Assembly (NCBI RefSeq): GCF_000426545.1
Contig: NZ_AUFO01000018.1
Span: 62,001-126,000 of the forward strand
Source: Paenibacillus massiliensis subsp. panacisoli DSM 21345
GTDB taxonomy: Bacteria > Bacillota > Bacilli > Paenibacillales > Paenibacillaceae
Reading direction: 5' to 3'
Length of the DNA stretch: 64,000 bases
In this document: positions 43,022-51,760 of the stretch, one piece after another
How positions within the stretch are numbered: the first letter of the stretch is position 1
Layout: each line of letters starts with the position of its first letter
The notes under the pieces: model-generated
What the model saw: only the letters and a program-made list of their open reading frames with translations
The model's database searches: none
What the model was told of the DNA's origin: nothing
Program-made: the position numbers and the translations under genes

Positions 43022-43789
43022 CTACAGTCTAGCGTCCGGCGCAAAGGACAGCCCTACAAAGCCCGCTTGACCTGAGCCTTGCGGCTGCAGCACAGTAATC
43101 TGCAAATGAACTCTAGCCTTCACTGCACCTGCTGGTACCGATAGTCCCGCCTGAAAGGTCTCCCAGTCTGCGTCGGTCTGCTGGTAAATCGCTACATGCT
43201 GATAACTGAGAAGCTTTCCTGCAGTATCGTAATAGTTCACTACCACCTTCACGACCGCCTTGTCCAATTGAAGGACCTTTGCTTGTCCTTTGACGGTATA
43301 GCTCTCTCCTGCTGTTACTGCCAGATCACGATACAGATTCGCCCCTCCGATCTGTGGAGAGCTGACGTCAATATACTGAATGACACGCTCCTGACCTTCT
43401 GGCACAGACTGCTGGTACACATCGTCTGTTACCGTGTATACATCACCAGTTACGGTGCCCGTGCCGCTTGAAGATTCCATATATGCGTCTTCAGTGACGG
43501 TGCTGAAGCTGGCCTCCACTCCGCGAGTCGCATAAGACTTCCAGTCTTGAGCCACCTGCCCCTTCACGGCGGCAGTTCCTGTATCCCGAGGCGTTGCCTT
43601 GACAGTGAGCAGGTTCCCTCCCGCATCATATGTATATTGGGTCGTCTTCTTTTCCTGCTCTACGCTAATCAGTCGGTTCAGATCATCATACTCATATTGT
43701 TGCGCAGATAGCTCTGGCGCCGATCCTCCAAGTAACACAACCATGACAACAACAACACGAATCCATCCAGCTATGGCTTTTCTTCTCAT
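43022..43789 (-). CDS. Secreted protein with two YD repeats and a carbohydrate-binding-like domain
   Basis: This 255-residue protein has a Sec signal peptide (WIRVVVVMVVLLGGSAPELSA). It carries two short YD/RHS repeats (YEYDDLNRLISVEQE and QYTYDAGGNLLTVKA), and then a ~150-residue beta-sandwich region (VIQYIDVSSPQIGGANLYRD ... VKARVHLQITVLQPQGSGQA) like galactose-binding or CBM domains. GAGGAG lies 12 bases before the ATG. It is 16 bases upstream of the giant toxin gene and shares its promoter, so it may help present or anchor the toxin; that is inference. It may instead be a degraded copy of a longer Rhs protein. Confidence 0.75.
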   Translation of the reverse strand: MRRKAIAGWIRVVVVMVVLLGGSAPELSAQQYEYDDLNRLISVEQEKKTTQYTYDAGGNLLTVKATPRDTGTAAVKGQVAQDWKSYATRGVEASFSTVTEDAYMESSSGTGTVTGDVYTVTDDVYQQSVPEGQERVIQYIDVSSPQIGGANLYRDLAVTAGESYTVKGQAKVLQLDKAVVKVVVNYYDTAGKLLSYQHVAIYQQTDADWETFQAGLSVPAGAVKARVHLQITVLQPQGSGQAGFVGLSFAPDARL

Positions 43790-44169
43790 TCGTTAGTGAT
43801 CTCCTCTCGCCGCCCATTCAGCAATATGTATTAATTCTCATATTAACCCAAATTATTTTCCATTCTCCTATTTTTCAAAAATAGATTTCATTTGGGAAAA
43901 TGAGCCTATTCTACCTATACTAGATTAGAAACATTTTCTAGGTCAATAGTTTTAGCCAAGTTTTTGTAAAAAGGAGGGAATTAAGAACTAGAGAGTAATT
44001 ACTGAGAGCCCTAATTTGGCAGAAACCCGACAACATGCTATATTGGATTACGACAAGCCGCTATCAATGGAGGGCATAACTGAAATTGTGGGTACAAGCT
44101 TGAGGACACTTGAATAACGAAGACACCCATCGCGGGTGAGAATATATTGCAGGAGAGGAGCATCCTTCG
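43790..44169. other. Intergenic region between the toxin operon and yycC
   Basis: It holds the toxin-operon promoter (43917-43946, minus), a small AT-rich hairpin in the toxin leader (CTATTTTT/AAAAATAG near 43875), and a ribosome-site-like AAAAAGGAGGG at 43969 with no start codon behind it. No further gene is supported. Confidence 0.4.
43917..43946 (-). promoter_or_regulatory. Probable sigma-A promoter of the toxin operon
   Basis: On the minus strand TTGACC (43941-43946) and TAGTAT (43917-43922) are 18 bases apart, about 130 bases before the first ATG. Confidence 0.6.
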
Positions 44170-44337
44170 ATGAGACCTTTACAAATTTCGCCAGACACGG
44201 CCATCAAGCTATCAGAGAAGCTGGGCGTTCCATTGGAACAGCTGATGCATATGCCACAGCATATTTTAATGCAAAAGCTGGCCGAGCTGGCCAAAGAAGA
44301 GTCCCAAAAACATGATGGTGAGGCTTCGGAGTCATGA
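44170..44337 (+). CDS. yycC: YycC family protein
   Basis: The 55-residue product starts MRPLQISPDTAIKLSEKLGV and contains PLEQLMHMPQHILMQKLAEL, the pattern of the small YycC family of Bacillus. The function is unknown. GAGGAG lies 9 bases before the ATG. It overlaps the next gene by four bases (ATGA), so the two are translationally coupled. Confidence 0.85.
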   Translation: MRPLQISPDTAIKLSEKLGVPLEQLMHMPQHILMQKLAELAKEESQKHDGEASES

Positions 44338-44564
44338 TTCCTTTTAGCCATACCTGGCCTTATGAGATCGTTATGGGTGATATTTATGTAGAGCAATGCC
44401 CCTTCTGCAGTCAGGAGCATGTGCTCCTCCCACTTAAGCCTAAGCAACTGTCCGCCATTCATGACGGTCAGAAGAAGCTGCTGGTCTTCCCCTGCTGCCA
44501 CAACCGGATTACATTACTGGATTGTGATGATGATTATCTGCTGGCTGACGTAGCACTTCGTTAG
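44334..44564 (+). CDS. Small zinc-finger-like protein
   Basis: The 76-residue protein has EQCPFCSQEHVLLPL and later VFPCCHNRITLL, suggesting a four-cysteine zinc site. It is coupled to yycC by an ATGA overlap. No named family is recognised. It ends before a long inverted repeat shared with the convergent DUF2225 gene. Confidence 0.75.
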   Translation: MIPFSHTWPYEIVMGDIYVEQCPFCSQEHVLLPLKPKQLSAIHDGQKKLLVFPCCHNRITLLDCDDDYLLADVALR

Positions 44565-44648
44565 CAATCGACACAGGGTAGTAACTGTCGTAATAAGCTG
44601 CCTATGATTAGTACACGGAAGTAATTCATGTCCGATTAAGCCCATAAA

Positions 44649-44703
44649 TACATCAAGAGCTAGCCTGATAAGTACTCCAGTACTCAGGCTAGCTCTTGAT
44701 GTA
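44649..44703. terminator. Long inverted repeat, bidirectional terminator
   Basis: TACATCAAGAGCTAGCCTGA (44649-44668) pairs perfectly with 44684-44703, and an inner AGTAC/GTACT extends the stem. It lies between two convergent genes. There is no long T-run on either side. Confidence 0.7.
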
Positions 44704-44712
44704 TACCTCTAT

Positions 44713-45414
44713 TTAGGCCTGCTCCATCTCGGAAGGTAGCTGTTCATTGCTTGCCAGCATCTGCTCGCGCAATACGCTCCACTGTTCACGAGATGCCCGA
44801 ATCATGGCCGCATCCGTAATGCTCTTGTCATTAATGACCCGCGAGAACCAGCGAACGGCCTCACGGAAGTTACCTACTCGCCGATTCAATTCACCAATCA
44901 GATACAGCAGCTTGGCATTGTTAGCCCCGACACCCTCCAGCTCATAGACCCGGATGTAGGATTCAAGACAGAATCCCAGGAAGCGAATCTCTTCCTCCTG
45001 CAATCCTTTATACCTGTAGAGCCATGCTATGTGATGAAGCAAGCTGGACACGACACGTTCCTTTTCCTTTACGGTCTGAGCACACAGGAGACCCAGCTTG
45101 TACGTCTCAAGAGCAACCTCCCAGGTACGGGCTCCACCATAATCCCGCTTCGTCCAGCGGGTACCGATCTTGTCCATGAATGCCTTCTTCTGATGATCAC
45201 GAAGGTTCGTCTCTGAATTCTCCGTTGTAGCGAACCCACATTCCGGACAGATCCGGATAACATAGAAATCAGGATTCTCATTCTTGTAATATCCGCAGAA
45301 ATCAGAATCTGTACGGATCGCCTTCTTCAGGCTCGGACGTACGCGAGAGGTCTGAAACTCATGCTCGCAATTGGGACAGGTTACCTTGATCTTAAATAAC
45401 GGTTCAATTTCCAA
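44713..45414 (-). CDS. DUF2225 family protein (zinc ribbon plus TPR-like)
   Basis: The 233-residue soluble protein has an N-terminal zinc ribbon (VTCPNCEHEFQTSR and later RICPECGFATTEN). The C-terminal half is helical and TPR-like (NNAKLLYLIGELNRRVGNF REAVRWF). It matches DUF2225; the function is unknown. The start is TTG, 5 bases after GGAG. It is 36 bases downstream of the globin gene, probably an operon. Confidence 0.88.
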   Translation of the reverse strand: MEIEPLFKIKVTCPNCEHEFQTSRVRPSLKKAIRTDSDFCGYYKNENPDFYVIRICPECGFATTENSETNLRDHQKKAFMDKIGTRWTKRDYGGARTWEVALETYKLGLLCAQTVKEKERVVSSLLHHIAWLYRYKGLQEEEIRFLGFCLESYIRVYELEGVGANNAKLLYLIGELNRRVGNFREAVRWFSRVINDKSITDAAMIRASREQWSVLREQMLASNEQLPSEMEQA

Positions 45415-45450
45415 AATAGCTCCAACCCTTTCTGGGAAAGCATCACAGGG

Positions 45451-45828
45451 CTAAGGGGTGTTCACGAAGTGATAGGCTGGTCCGGATAGCCGCTTGATGA
45501 TAAAGGAGTGAAGCTCACCTTCAACCCCAACCTCTGTAAGCGCCTCTGCCATACAGGACAGCCATGCCTCTGCTCGCTCTTCCGTCACAGCAAACGGCAA
45601 GTGACGTGCTCGCATCATCGGATGCCCGACGGCTTCCGAATACAGCGATGGCCCTCCGAAAAACTGGCTCAAAAACATATACTGCTTCTCAAGGACTGGT
45701 GTAATATCTTCCGGAAACAAAGGAGCCAGTAAGGGATTCTTCTGGACTTTGGGATAAAAAGCCTCCACTAACGAACGCACTCCATGCGCTCCTCCAAGAT
45801 TGTCGTAAATTGATAAGTTAGGATTCAC
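45451..45828 (-). CDS. Truncated hemoglobin, group II (YjbI-like)
   Basis: Group II truncated globins bind O2 or NO through heme in the cytosol. The 125-residue product matches well: FYPKVQKNPLLAPLFPEDI, KQYMFLSQFFGGPSLY and GHPMMRARHLPFAVT, the last with the proximal His. The Phe-Tyr pair at the start of helix B and the conserved Trp in ERAEAWLSCM are present. The start is uncertain: GTG at 45828 (weak AAAGTGG site) is preferred over GTG at 45840. In B. subtilis yjbI lies near redox genes; here it sits with DUF2225. Confidence 0.88.
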   Translation of the reverse strand: MNPNLSIYDNLGGAHGVRSLVEAFYPKVQKNPLLAPLFPEDITPVLEKQYMFLSQFFGGPSLYSEAVGHPMMRARHLPFAVTEERAEAWLSCMAEALTEVGVEGELHSFIIKRLSGPAYHFVNTP

Positions 45829-45888
45829 ATGCCCGCCCACTTTCTATAATTCAGAAATGATAGACCTAATCATTATACCATTAATAAT

Positions 45889-45910
45889 AAAAAAAGGCGC
45901 TGTGAGCGCC
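45889..45910 (-). terminator. Terminator of the 31-residue peptide gene
   Basis: GGCGCT-GTG-AGCGCC with a minus-strand tail of seven T. It lies 80 bases past the small gene and upstream of the globin gene. Confidence 0.7.
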
Positions 45911-45989
45911 GTTACACTTCATTAAATTTCCTGCAACGATTGTAAAAACTTTAATCAGCTCACTAACACATGTTATTCAAGGAGACATG

Positions 45990-46085
45990 CTAGTAGCTTC
46001 GCCAGTCCTCTTCACCGGGATGGACGAGAGAAGCACGGATGACATACACGAAGACACAGACCAGAATACCAGCAACGACACTCAT
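45990..46085 (-). CDS. 31-residue single-pass membrane peptide
   Basis: The ATG has GGAG 8 bases upstream. The peptide reads MSVVAGILVCVFVYVIRAS then LVHPGEEDWRSY: one membrane helix and an acidic tail. It recalls tiny accessory subunits such as KdpF or CydX in size and layout, but no family is assigned. A strong terminator on the same strand at 45889-45910 supports a real transcript. Confidence 0.5.
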   Translation of the reverse strand: MSVVAGILVCVFVYVIRASLVHPGEEDWRSY

Positions 46086-46204
46086 GATTATCACTCCATC
46101 CTTAAGAGTTTTATCGTTGGTCTTATTATTTTAACATACCGGTTACAAATGTACACCCTTGTATGAAAAGGTTTTCCCGTTTTTTTGGTACTCTTTGTCC
46201 ACTT

Positions 46205-46235
46205 GTCATCATAAGGATAACCAAGCTCATAATTC
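46205..46235 (+). promoter_or_regulatory. Possible sigma-E promoter of ylbJ
   Basis: GTCATCAT (46205-46212) and CATAATTC (46228-46235) are 15 bases apart, an imperfect match to mother-cell sigma-E promoters (GTCATATT / CATACACT). It lies 32 bases before the ATG. The match is partial. Confidence 0.35.
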
Positions 46236-46266
46236 TTTCCAGCAATACGTTCATGAGGAGGCAATC

Positions 46267-47559
46267 ATGTCATTCCTGAGAACATGGGGCTTCATTCCCC
46301 TCTCCTTATCCCTGCTTGCGGTGATGATGATATTGGCTGCTCATCCCGGGCCTGCGCTGGAAGCGGGAATACGCGGCCTGTCCATCTGGTGGGATGTACT
46401 CTTTCCCTCCTTATTTCCTTTTTTTGTCCTGTCCGAGCTTATGCTTGGGCTGGGTATCGTTCACTGCGCGGGAGCTTTGCTCGATCCCATCATGAAACCT
46501 CTATTTCGTATCCCTGGAAGCGGGGGCTTCGTCGCAGCGATTAGCTGCGCTTCTGGCTATCCTGTAGGAGCCAAATTAACGGCCCAGCTATGGGAGCAAG
46601 GCAAAGTATCGCGCGAGGAAGGTGAACGCCTTGTTGCCTTTACGACCTCTTCAGACCCGATTTTTCTCATCGGAGCTGTATGTGTCGGCTTCTTCCATAA
46701 TCCTTCTCTGGCTCTCATTCTCATGCTTGGTCACTATGGTGGAGCATTGTGCATAGCTCTACTTATGCGTTATCACGGAGCATCTCATACCGTCTCGCAT
46801 CCCTCTCAGCCAGCATCGACTGAAGCTCACAAGACAAGCCTGCTGAAGCAGGCGCTGCTTGCCATGCAGCAAGCACGAATGGAGGATGGACGTTCAGTTG
46901 GTACCATACTGCGGCAGGCAATCATCTCTTCCCTTAAGCTTATTATGGTCGTAGGAGGGCTCGTTGTATTCTTCTCTGTTTTTTTGCAGAGTCTTATGCT
47001 CTCGGGTCTGATGGCACAATTGAATAGCTTCGTGGCAACTCTGCTCAGAACTACAGGCTTCCCGGTATTATTGACCGATGCGATCACTGGAGGAATCTTC
47101 GAAGTCACCCTTGGTGCCCGCGCGGCTGGCCAGACGGAGGGAACTCCGCTTGTATTCAAGGCAGCAGCAGCAGCATTCGTGCTTTCTTGGGGAGGATTAT
47201 CTGTTCATGCCCAGATTGCAAGTATCTTGAATCATACGAATATTCGGTATTGGCCCTTCCTCATCGCACGTTGTGTACATGCTATCATTGCCAGCTTACT
47301 TGTACTGCTACTATGGAACGTTGTACAGCCACTTCAGACTCTGACTCCCGTATGGCTCTCTCTGAAGGATTCTACACAAGTAGTGCCAACGGTACTCTAT
47401 AAGCTAAGTATGCTGCACACCACCGATTGGTACATCACCATAAGTGCATTCTCTATATTACAGTTTCTGTTATTCCTATCCTTGCTCACGGTTGTCCTGT
47501 TGCTGGCTCTGCTGGTTGCCTTCATACGCAGCTTCCTACGTGAAAGACCATCGCTTTGA
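46267..47559 (+). CDS. ylbJ: Sporulation integral membrane protein YlbJ
   Basis: The 430-residue product has about eight membrane segments and the YlbJ features SIWWDVLFPSLFPFFVLSE, ISCASGYPVGAKL and FTTSSDPIFLIGAVCVG. YlbJ is a mother-cell membrane protein needed for normal spores in B. subtilis. The start is ATG at 46267, 5 bases after GAGGAGG; a frame extending upstream to 46159 lacks a ribosome site. A sigma-E-like promoter may lie at 46205. The nadK gene follows 116 bases later. Confidence 0.92.
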   Translation: MSFLRTWGFIPLSLSLLAVMMILAAHPGPALEAGIRGLSIWWDVLFPSLFPFFVLSELMLGLGIVHCAGALLDPIMKPLFRIPGSGGFVAAISCASGYPVGAKLTAQLWEQGKVSREEGERLVAFTTSSDPIFLIGAVCVGFFHNPSLALILMLGHYGGALCIALLMRYHGASHTVSHPSQPASTEAHKTSLLKQALLAMQQARMEDGRSVGTILRQAIISSLKLIMVVGGLVVFFSVFLQSLMLSGLMAQLNSFVATLLRTTGFPVLLTDAITGGIFEVTLGARAAGQTEGTPLVFKAAAAAFVLSWGGLSVHAQIASILNHTNIRYWPFLIARCVHAIIASLLVLLLWNVVQPLQTLTPVWLSLKDSTQVVPTVLYKLSMLHTTDWYITISAFSILQFLLFLSLLTVVLLLALLVAFIRSFLRERPSL

Positions 47560-47675
47560 TAAAGGCTGCATTCTATCCCTGTCCATTTTTCGTGTTGTTT
47601 CCTGCGGATTCGTTGTGTTCTTGCTGATAATTGATTATGATCGTAGTATACCCAATGACAAAGGAGCTTTTCATC

Positions 47676-48479
47676 TTGAGATACTATGTTCTGGATCGCG
47701 GGGATCGCCATTCCATTGATCTGAGTCAGCAGTTTCACCTTCTTGCCAAAGCCAAGGGCTTCAAGCTTGATGCCGAATCCCCTGAGATCGTCGTATCTAT
47801 TGGCGGTGACGGTACGATGCTGCACGCTTTTCATACCTTTATCGACCGTATTCCTGATATAGCCTTCGTTGGTGTGCACACTGGGCATTTGGGCTTTTAC
47901 GCTGACTGGCGTGCGGACGAGTTGGAACAGCTCGTAGAATTGATGAGTCAGGCTCAGAATGAGGAAGCCATGCGACCACGCATTGTGAAATACCCCCTCA
48001 TTGAGTTGCAAATTCACAAGAAATCTGGAAGTGCCTCCTATATCGCGCTTAATGAATTCACCTTGAAGGGTGTAGACGGGACCGTGGTTGCCCAAGTAGA
48101 CATTAATGATCTCACATTTGAAATGTTCCGCGGTGACGGTATTTGTGTATCCACGCCCTCGGGAAGTACCGCATACAACAAAGCACTGGGCGGAGCTATG
48201 ATCCATCCGACGATTGAAGCGCTTCAATTAAGTGAGATTGCTTCCATTAATAACCGGGTATATCGTACTCTGGGCTCACCTCTGATTCTTCCCAAGCATC
48301 ATCATTGTGATATTTTTTCACGTAAGGAGCAGCGCCTGCTGCTTACTGTTGACCATATTAATATTCCGCTTGATGATCTGATCTCCGTTCGCTGTCAGGT
48401 AGCTCATCAAAAAATCAGCTTTGCCAGATACCGCCCATTTCCATTCTGGAGCCGGGTACGCAATGCCTTCTTGAATTAA
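47676..48479 (+). CDS. nadK: NAD kinase
   Basis: NadK phosphorylates NAD+ to NADP+ in the cytosol. The 267-residue product has the GGDGTMLHAFH site near residue 45, VGVHTGHLGFYADW, and the STPSGSTAYNKALGG signature. The start is TTG at 47676, 9 bases after AAAGGAG. An open frame from 47631 has no ribosome site. This is the NadF-type (ppnKA/ppnKB) Bacillus form. It has a bidirectional terminator at its end. Confidence 0.95.
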   Translation: MRYYVLDRGDRHSIDLSQQFHLLAKAKGFKLDAESPEIVVSIGGDGTMLHAFHTFIDRIPDIAFVGVHTGHLGFYADWRADELEQLVELMSQAQNEEAMRPRIVKYPLIELQIHKKSGSASYIALNEFTLKGVDGTVVAQVDINDLTFEMFRGDGICVSTPSGSTAYNKALGGAMIHPTIEALQLSEIASINNRVYRTLGSPLILPKHHHCDIFSRKEQRLLLTVDHINIPLDDLISVRCQVAHQKISFARYRPFPFWSRVRNAFLN

Positions 48480-48520
48480 ACTGAATCTGTGTGAAAAAGC
48501 TTCATACATTAGGTGCCATT

Positions 48521-48556
48521 AAAAAAAGCAGTTCCTGAATATCAGGAGCTGCTTTT
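48521..48556. terminator. Bidirectional terminator between nadK and yutD
   Basis: AAAAGCAGTTCCTGA (48524-48538) pairs with TCAGGAGCTGCTTTT (48542-48556) with one G.T pair. A/T runs flank both sides. The stop of yutD lies within it. Confidence 0.8.
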
Positions 48557-49465
48557 GGCTTCATTTCCACTTGCTACAGGAGTCTGCTCCTGATCTCTGC
48601 GTTCCTTATGCTGAGGGCGTTCTTTATTGCTCTGGGCACGTTCCTTCTGCCCTGAGCGCACGTCTCCTCTTCCCTGCTTGGCCTCCGCCTTGGATGAACG
48701 CTGCTCCGACCTGTCTCGCTCTGAACGATTGCGACGGCCGTCACGTCCCTCACGGTTACGACGTGGTTCCTTCGACTCTCTGGACTCACGACCTTCTCGT
48801 ACCTCACGAGGCTCTCGCGCCTCCCTTGGCTCACGAGAATCCTTGGATTCACGAGGCTCTTTAGGCTCCCGCATCTCTTTGCGATCTCGCGGCTCTCTAG
48901 GCTCACGGGCTTCACGCGACTCTCTGCGTTCCTTTCCTTCAGAGCGAGATTCCCGTGAATCATTGCGGACATCATTGCGCGATTCACTTCGCGCTTCCTT
49001 CCGCGACTCTGCGCGAGACTCATTTCGGAACTCGTTACGTGATTCGTTACTGCTACGTGATTCACTACGCGAGTCCTGACTCTCATTGCGCTGCTCTCTT
49101 ACAGTCCGATCATCCTTGGGAGAGTGATCTTCCTTGCCCAGCTCGGTAGCTGTGTCCTCTGGCTCCACAGGAATGTCAATCTGACCCTGAGGTTGATGGA
49201 TACGACGCAACACAAAATAAGCACAGCCGAAGTTACAATATTCGTTAATATAATCTGTGACCACCGCAATTGTACTATCCCTATGTGCTTTGGGATGACC
49301 ATCACGGAACAATCCCTTCAGGCGAAGCTGATTATAGCCCCAATCACCGATAATATAGTCATAGCGGTCCAGAACCTCGCTGTATCTCTCCCGGAACATT
49401 TCCAGGTTCCAGCCGTTTCTGTAGTCTTTCACAACTTCGTATACCTTTCCGCCCACTTGAAACAA
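48542..49465 (-). CDS. YutD-like protein with a long Arg/Glu/Ser-rich tail
   Basis: Residues 1-105 match the YutD (DUF1027) family: VVKDYRNGWNLEMFRERYSE, YDYIIGDWGYNQLRLKGLF and YCNFGCAYFVLRR. YutD is usually about 100 residues long; here ~200 further residues follow. They are low-complexity repeats of S/R/E/N then E-P-R/R-E-S units (EPREPRDRKEMREPKEPRES). This tail is highly charged, probably disordered, and may bind RNA or other partners; that is inference. The start is TTG with GGAAG upstream; a GTG four codons later is possible. It lies 24 bases downstream of lipA. Confidence 0.8.
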   Translation of the reverse strand: MFQVGGKVYEVVKDYRNGWNLEMFRERYSEVLDRYDYIIGDWGYNQLRLKGLFRDGHPKAHRDSTIAVVTDYINEYCNFGCAYFVLRRIHQPQGQIDIPVEPEDTATELGKEDHSPKDDRTVREQRNESQDSRSESRSSNESRNEFRNESRAESRKEARSESRNDVRNDSRESRSEGKERRESREAREPREPRDRKEMREPKEPRESKDSREPREAREPREVREGRESRESKEPRRNREGRDGRRNRSERDRSEQRSSKAEAKQGRGDVRSGQKERAQSNKERPQHKERRDQEQTPVASGNEAKSSS

Positions 49466-49489
49466 AGCTTCTTCCCGCCCTTCCTAGGG

Positions 49490-50395
49490 TTAAGCTTTCA
49501 CGGCCTTGTGCTGCTGATGCTGCGTGGCGGATTGAACCTGCTCATGCGCATGATAGGAGCTACGGACCATCGGGCCAGACTCGACATGGCTGAAGCCCCG
49601 CTTTAAGCCCTCTTCTTTTAATTTAAGAAAATCCTCTGGAGGATAGTATTTCTTGACATACAAATGCTTATCAGATGGCTGTAAATATTGGCCGATCGTC
49701 ATGATGTTGCAATCCACCTCACGCAAATCATCCATGGTCTGCAGAAGCTCATCCCATTCTTCGCCTACACCAAGCATTATACTTGACTTCGTCGGAATAG
49801 TAGGCTGCATTGCTTTGGCCCTTCTTAGCAGCTCCAGCGAGCGCCGATATTTGGCCTTCGCTCTCACCGTATCTGACATTCGCTCTACGGTCTCAATATT
49901 GTGATTCAAGATGTCTGGCTTCGCATCCATTACGATACGTAGCGATTCCTCATCTCCCATAAAGTCTGGGATCAGCACCTCGACTGTGCACAGTGGCAGT
50001 TTGCGGCGAATCGCATGGATGGTCTCGGCAAAAATCGTAGCGCCACCATCCTTCAGATCGTCACGGGCTACACTCGTTACTACACAATGCTTCAGATTCA
50101 TCTGCGCTGCCGATTCTGCTACACGCTCAGGCTCTTGTAGATCCAGTTCTGTAGGCATACCGGTATTAACTGCGCAGAAACGACAAGCTCGTGTACAAAT
50201 ATCCCCCAAAATCATGAAGGTAGCTGTACGGTTGGCCCAACATTCATAGATATTTGGACAACGTGCTTCCTCACATACGGTATGAAGTGTTTTGGAACGC
50301 ATCATGTTTTTGATTTCCTGGTAGTTCTCACCTGTTGTCAGCTTAATGCGTATCCAGTCAGGCTTAGGTTCTTTCACTTTTTTAGACAATGTCAT
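49490..50395 (-). CDS. lipA: Lipoyl synthase LipA
   Basis: LipA is a radical-SAM enzyme that inserts two sulfur atoms into protein-bound octanoate to make lipoate for PDH and related complexes. The 301-residue product has the auxiliary cluster cysteines in [14 protein letters not shown], the radical-[11 protein letters not shown] (CX3CX2C) motif, the NHNIETV region and the C-terminal RSSYHA motif that supplies the sulfur-cluster Ser. AGAAGG lies before the ATG. It is followed by the yutD-like gene and divergent from yunA, as in B. subtilis (yutB-yunA-yutD). Confidence 0.97.
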   Translation of the reverse strand: MTLSKKVKEPKPDWIRIKLTTGENYQEIKNMMRSKTLHTVCEEARCPNIYECWANRTATFMILGDICTRACRFCAVNTGMPTELDLQEPERVAESAAQMNLKHCVVTSVARDDLKDGGATIFAETIHAIRRKLPLCTVEVLIPDFMGDEESLRIVMDAKPDILNHNIETVERMSDTVRAKAKYRRSLELLRRAKAMQPTIPTKSSIMLGVGEEWDELLQTMDDLREVDCNIMTIGQYLQPSDKHLYVKKYYPPEDFLKLKEEGLKRGFSHVESGPMVRSSYHAHEQVQSATQHQQHKAVKA

Positions 50396-50598
50396 GAACC
50401 TTCTTTCTAGTCAGGTTATATCATGCCACATATTATAACATGAAAGCGGTGGGAATACCTCCATTCTTTGTTTTCTGCAGGCGGGATAAAATGACAGGCT
50501 ATTGTTCATGATAATCACAACTTTTATTCCGTGGTGAGAGGTAACAAATCCATCTGCCATTGAAGCGGAATATATAATTTTCGGAAGGGGGTTACACC

Positions 50599-51654
50599 TT
50601 GCTGCTTCGCATAAGGCTGCGCTGTACCGCCCGGTGGTGCCTGCTGCTTCTGGTCATGGCTATAGTTCAGCACGCCTGCAGTTCTCACGTCGCGGCTGCT
50701 CCCACAGAACAAGCGAAAGGTCTGCAGCAACAGACCGAAGACGACATTTTTCGCTCTAGGGCCATGCTGTATCAGCAGATCAGCAAAAAAACAGGCGTGC
50801 CCTGGTACCGCCTTGCTGCTATAGATCAGTATGAGCGAACGTTAACTAGGGTGCATCCGAAGGATCGACAGCATGCCGAACGAGTAAGTGGTATATTCGT
50901 CAGCTCTCATGTCTGGTCTGGTCAGTTCAATCCGGATCAGGAGGACCAGAATCCAGCCTCTATCGCTTTTTTTGAGGGATTTGGTCGAGACGGATCAGGC
51001 GATGGACAAGCCAACCCGGATGATGATATGGATCTGCTGTTCAGTGTAGCAGCCTATCTGACGAATTACGGTCAAGCCGAGGATAAATTCCATATTGCTC
51101 TGTGGGAGTATTACCATAATTCCCGTTCAGTCCAGCGCATTCGGCAATTTACCAGGCTGTATCAGACATATGGCACTCTTAAGCTTAATCAGCATGCGTT
51201 CCCTTTGCCGCTAAGTAGCGACTATTCTTATCGAAGCACCTGGGGAAGCGGACGAAGCTGGGGAGGCAATCGAATCCATGAAGGGACAGATCTGTTCGCC
51301 CGATATGGCGTCCCTGTCCGAAGCACCTGTCATGGTGTCGTGGAGGTGAAGGGCTGGAACCCATTTGGTGGTTGGCGCATAGGCATTCGGGATATCGATA
51401 ACCGGTACCACTACTACGCACATCTATCCGGCTTTGACAAGAAGCTATCCACAGGGGATCTTGTTACCCCAGGGCAGACTATCGGTTGGGTAGGTAGCTC
51501 AGGTTACGGCAAGCCAGGAACACAAGGCAAATTCCCGCCACATCTGCATTATGGAATATACCGTGATAGCGGATTGAGTGAATGGTCCTTCGATCCCTAC
51601 CCGCTGCTCAAGCACTGGGAGCAAATGGAGCGCAAGCAGCTCAAAAAGCGGTAG
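50599..51654 (+). CDS. Secreted M23 peptidase (YunA-like)
   Basis: This 351-residue cell-wall-type metallopeptidase has an N-terminal hydrophobic signal (CLLLLVMAIVQHACS) and a ~150-residue region with lysozyme-like spacing (PWYRLAAIDQYERTL). The C-terminal M23 domain has zinc ligands in HEGTDLFARYG, and the HxH in PHLHYGIYR near residue 320. The start is TTG, with GGAAGGGGG 7-8 bases upstream. It should cut or remodel peptidoglycan outside the cell. Divergent from lipA, as yunA is in B. subtilis. Confidence 0.85.
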   Translation: MLLRIRLRCTARWCLLLLVMAIVQHACSSHVAAAPTEQAKGLQQQTEDDIFRSRAMLYQQISKKTGVPWYRLAAIDQYERTLTRVHPKDRQHAERVSGIFVSSHVWSGQFNPDQEDQNPASIAFFEGFGRDGSGDGQANPDDDMDLLFSVAAYLTNYGQAEDKFHIALWEYYHNSRSVQRIRQFTRLYQTYGTLKLNQHAFPLPLSSDYSYRSTWGSGRSWGGNRIHEGTDLFARYGVPVRSTCHGVVEVKGWNPFGGWRIGIRDIDNRYHYYAHLSGFDKKLSTGDLVTPGQTIGWVGSSGYGKPGTQGKFPPHLHYGIYRDSGLSEWSFDPYPLLKHWEQMERKQLKKR

Positions 51655-51760
51655 CCTACCATTATCTTCTCTTAAGAAACAGAAATTTCAAACCGTCGTT
51701 ACATGAAGATTCGTCCAGTGAACGATCTTGGAAAATACTACAGACAAGTATGTCCGTCCG

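Noticed and set aside
43965..43995. AAAAAGGAGGG as the ribosome site of a hidden small gene
   Set aside because: No ATG, GTG or TTG with an open frame follows at a usable distance.
44064..44501. Minus-strand frame opposite yycC and the zinc-finger gene
   Set aside because: yycC and its coupled partner have good ribosome sites and family match; the opposite frame has neither.
48627..49079. Plus-strand Ser/Arg-rich frame of 150 residues
   Set aside because: It is the antisense of the low-complexity YutD tail; repeats of Arg/Glu/Ser codons keep several frames open.
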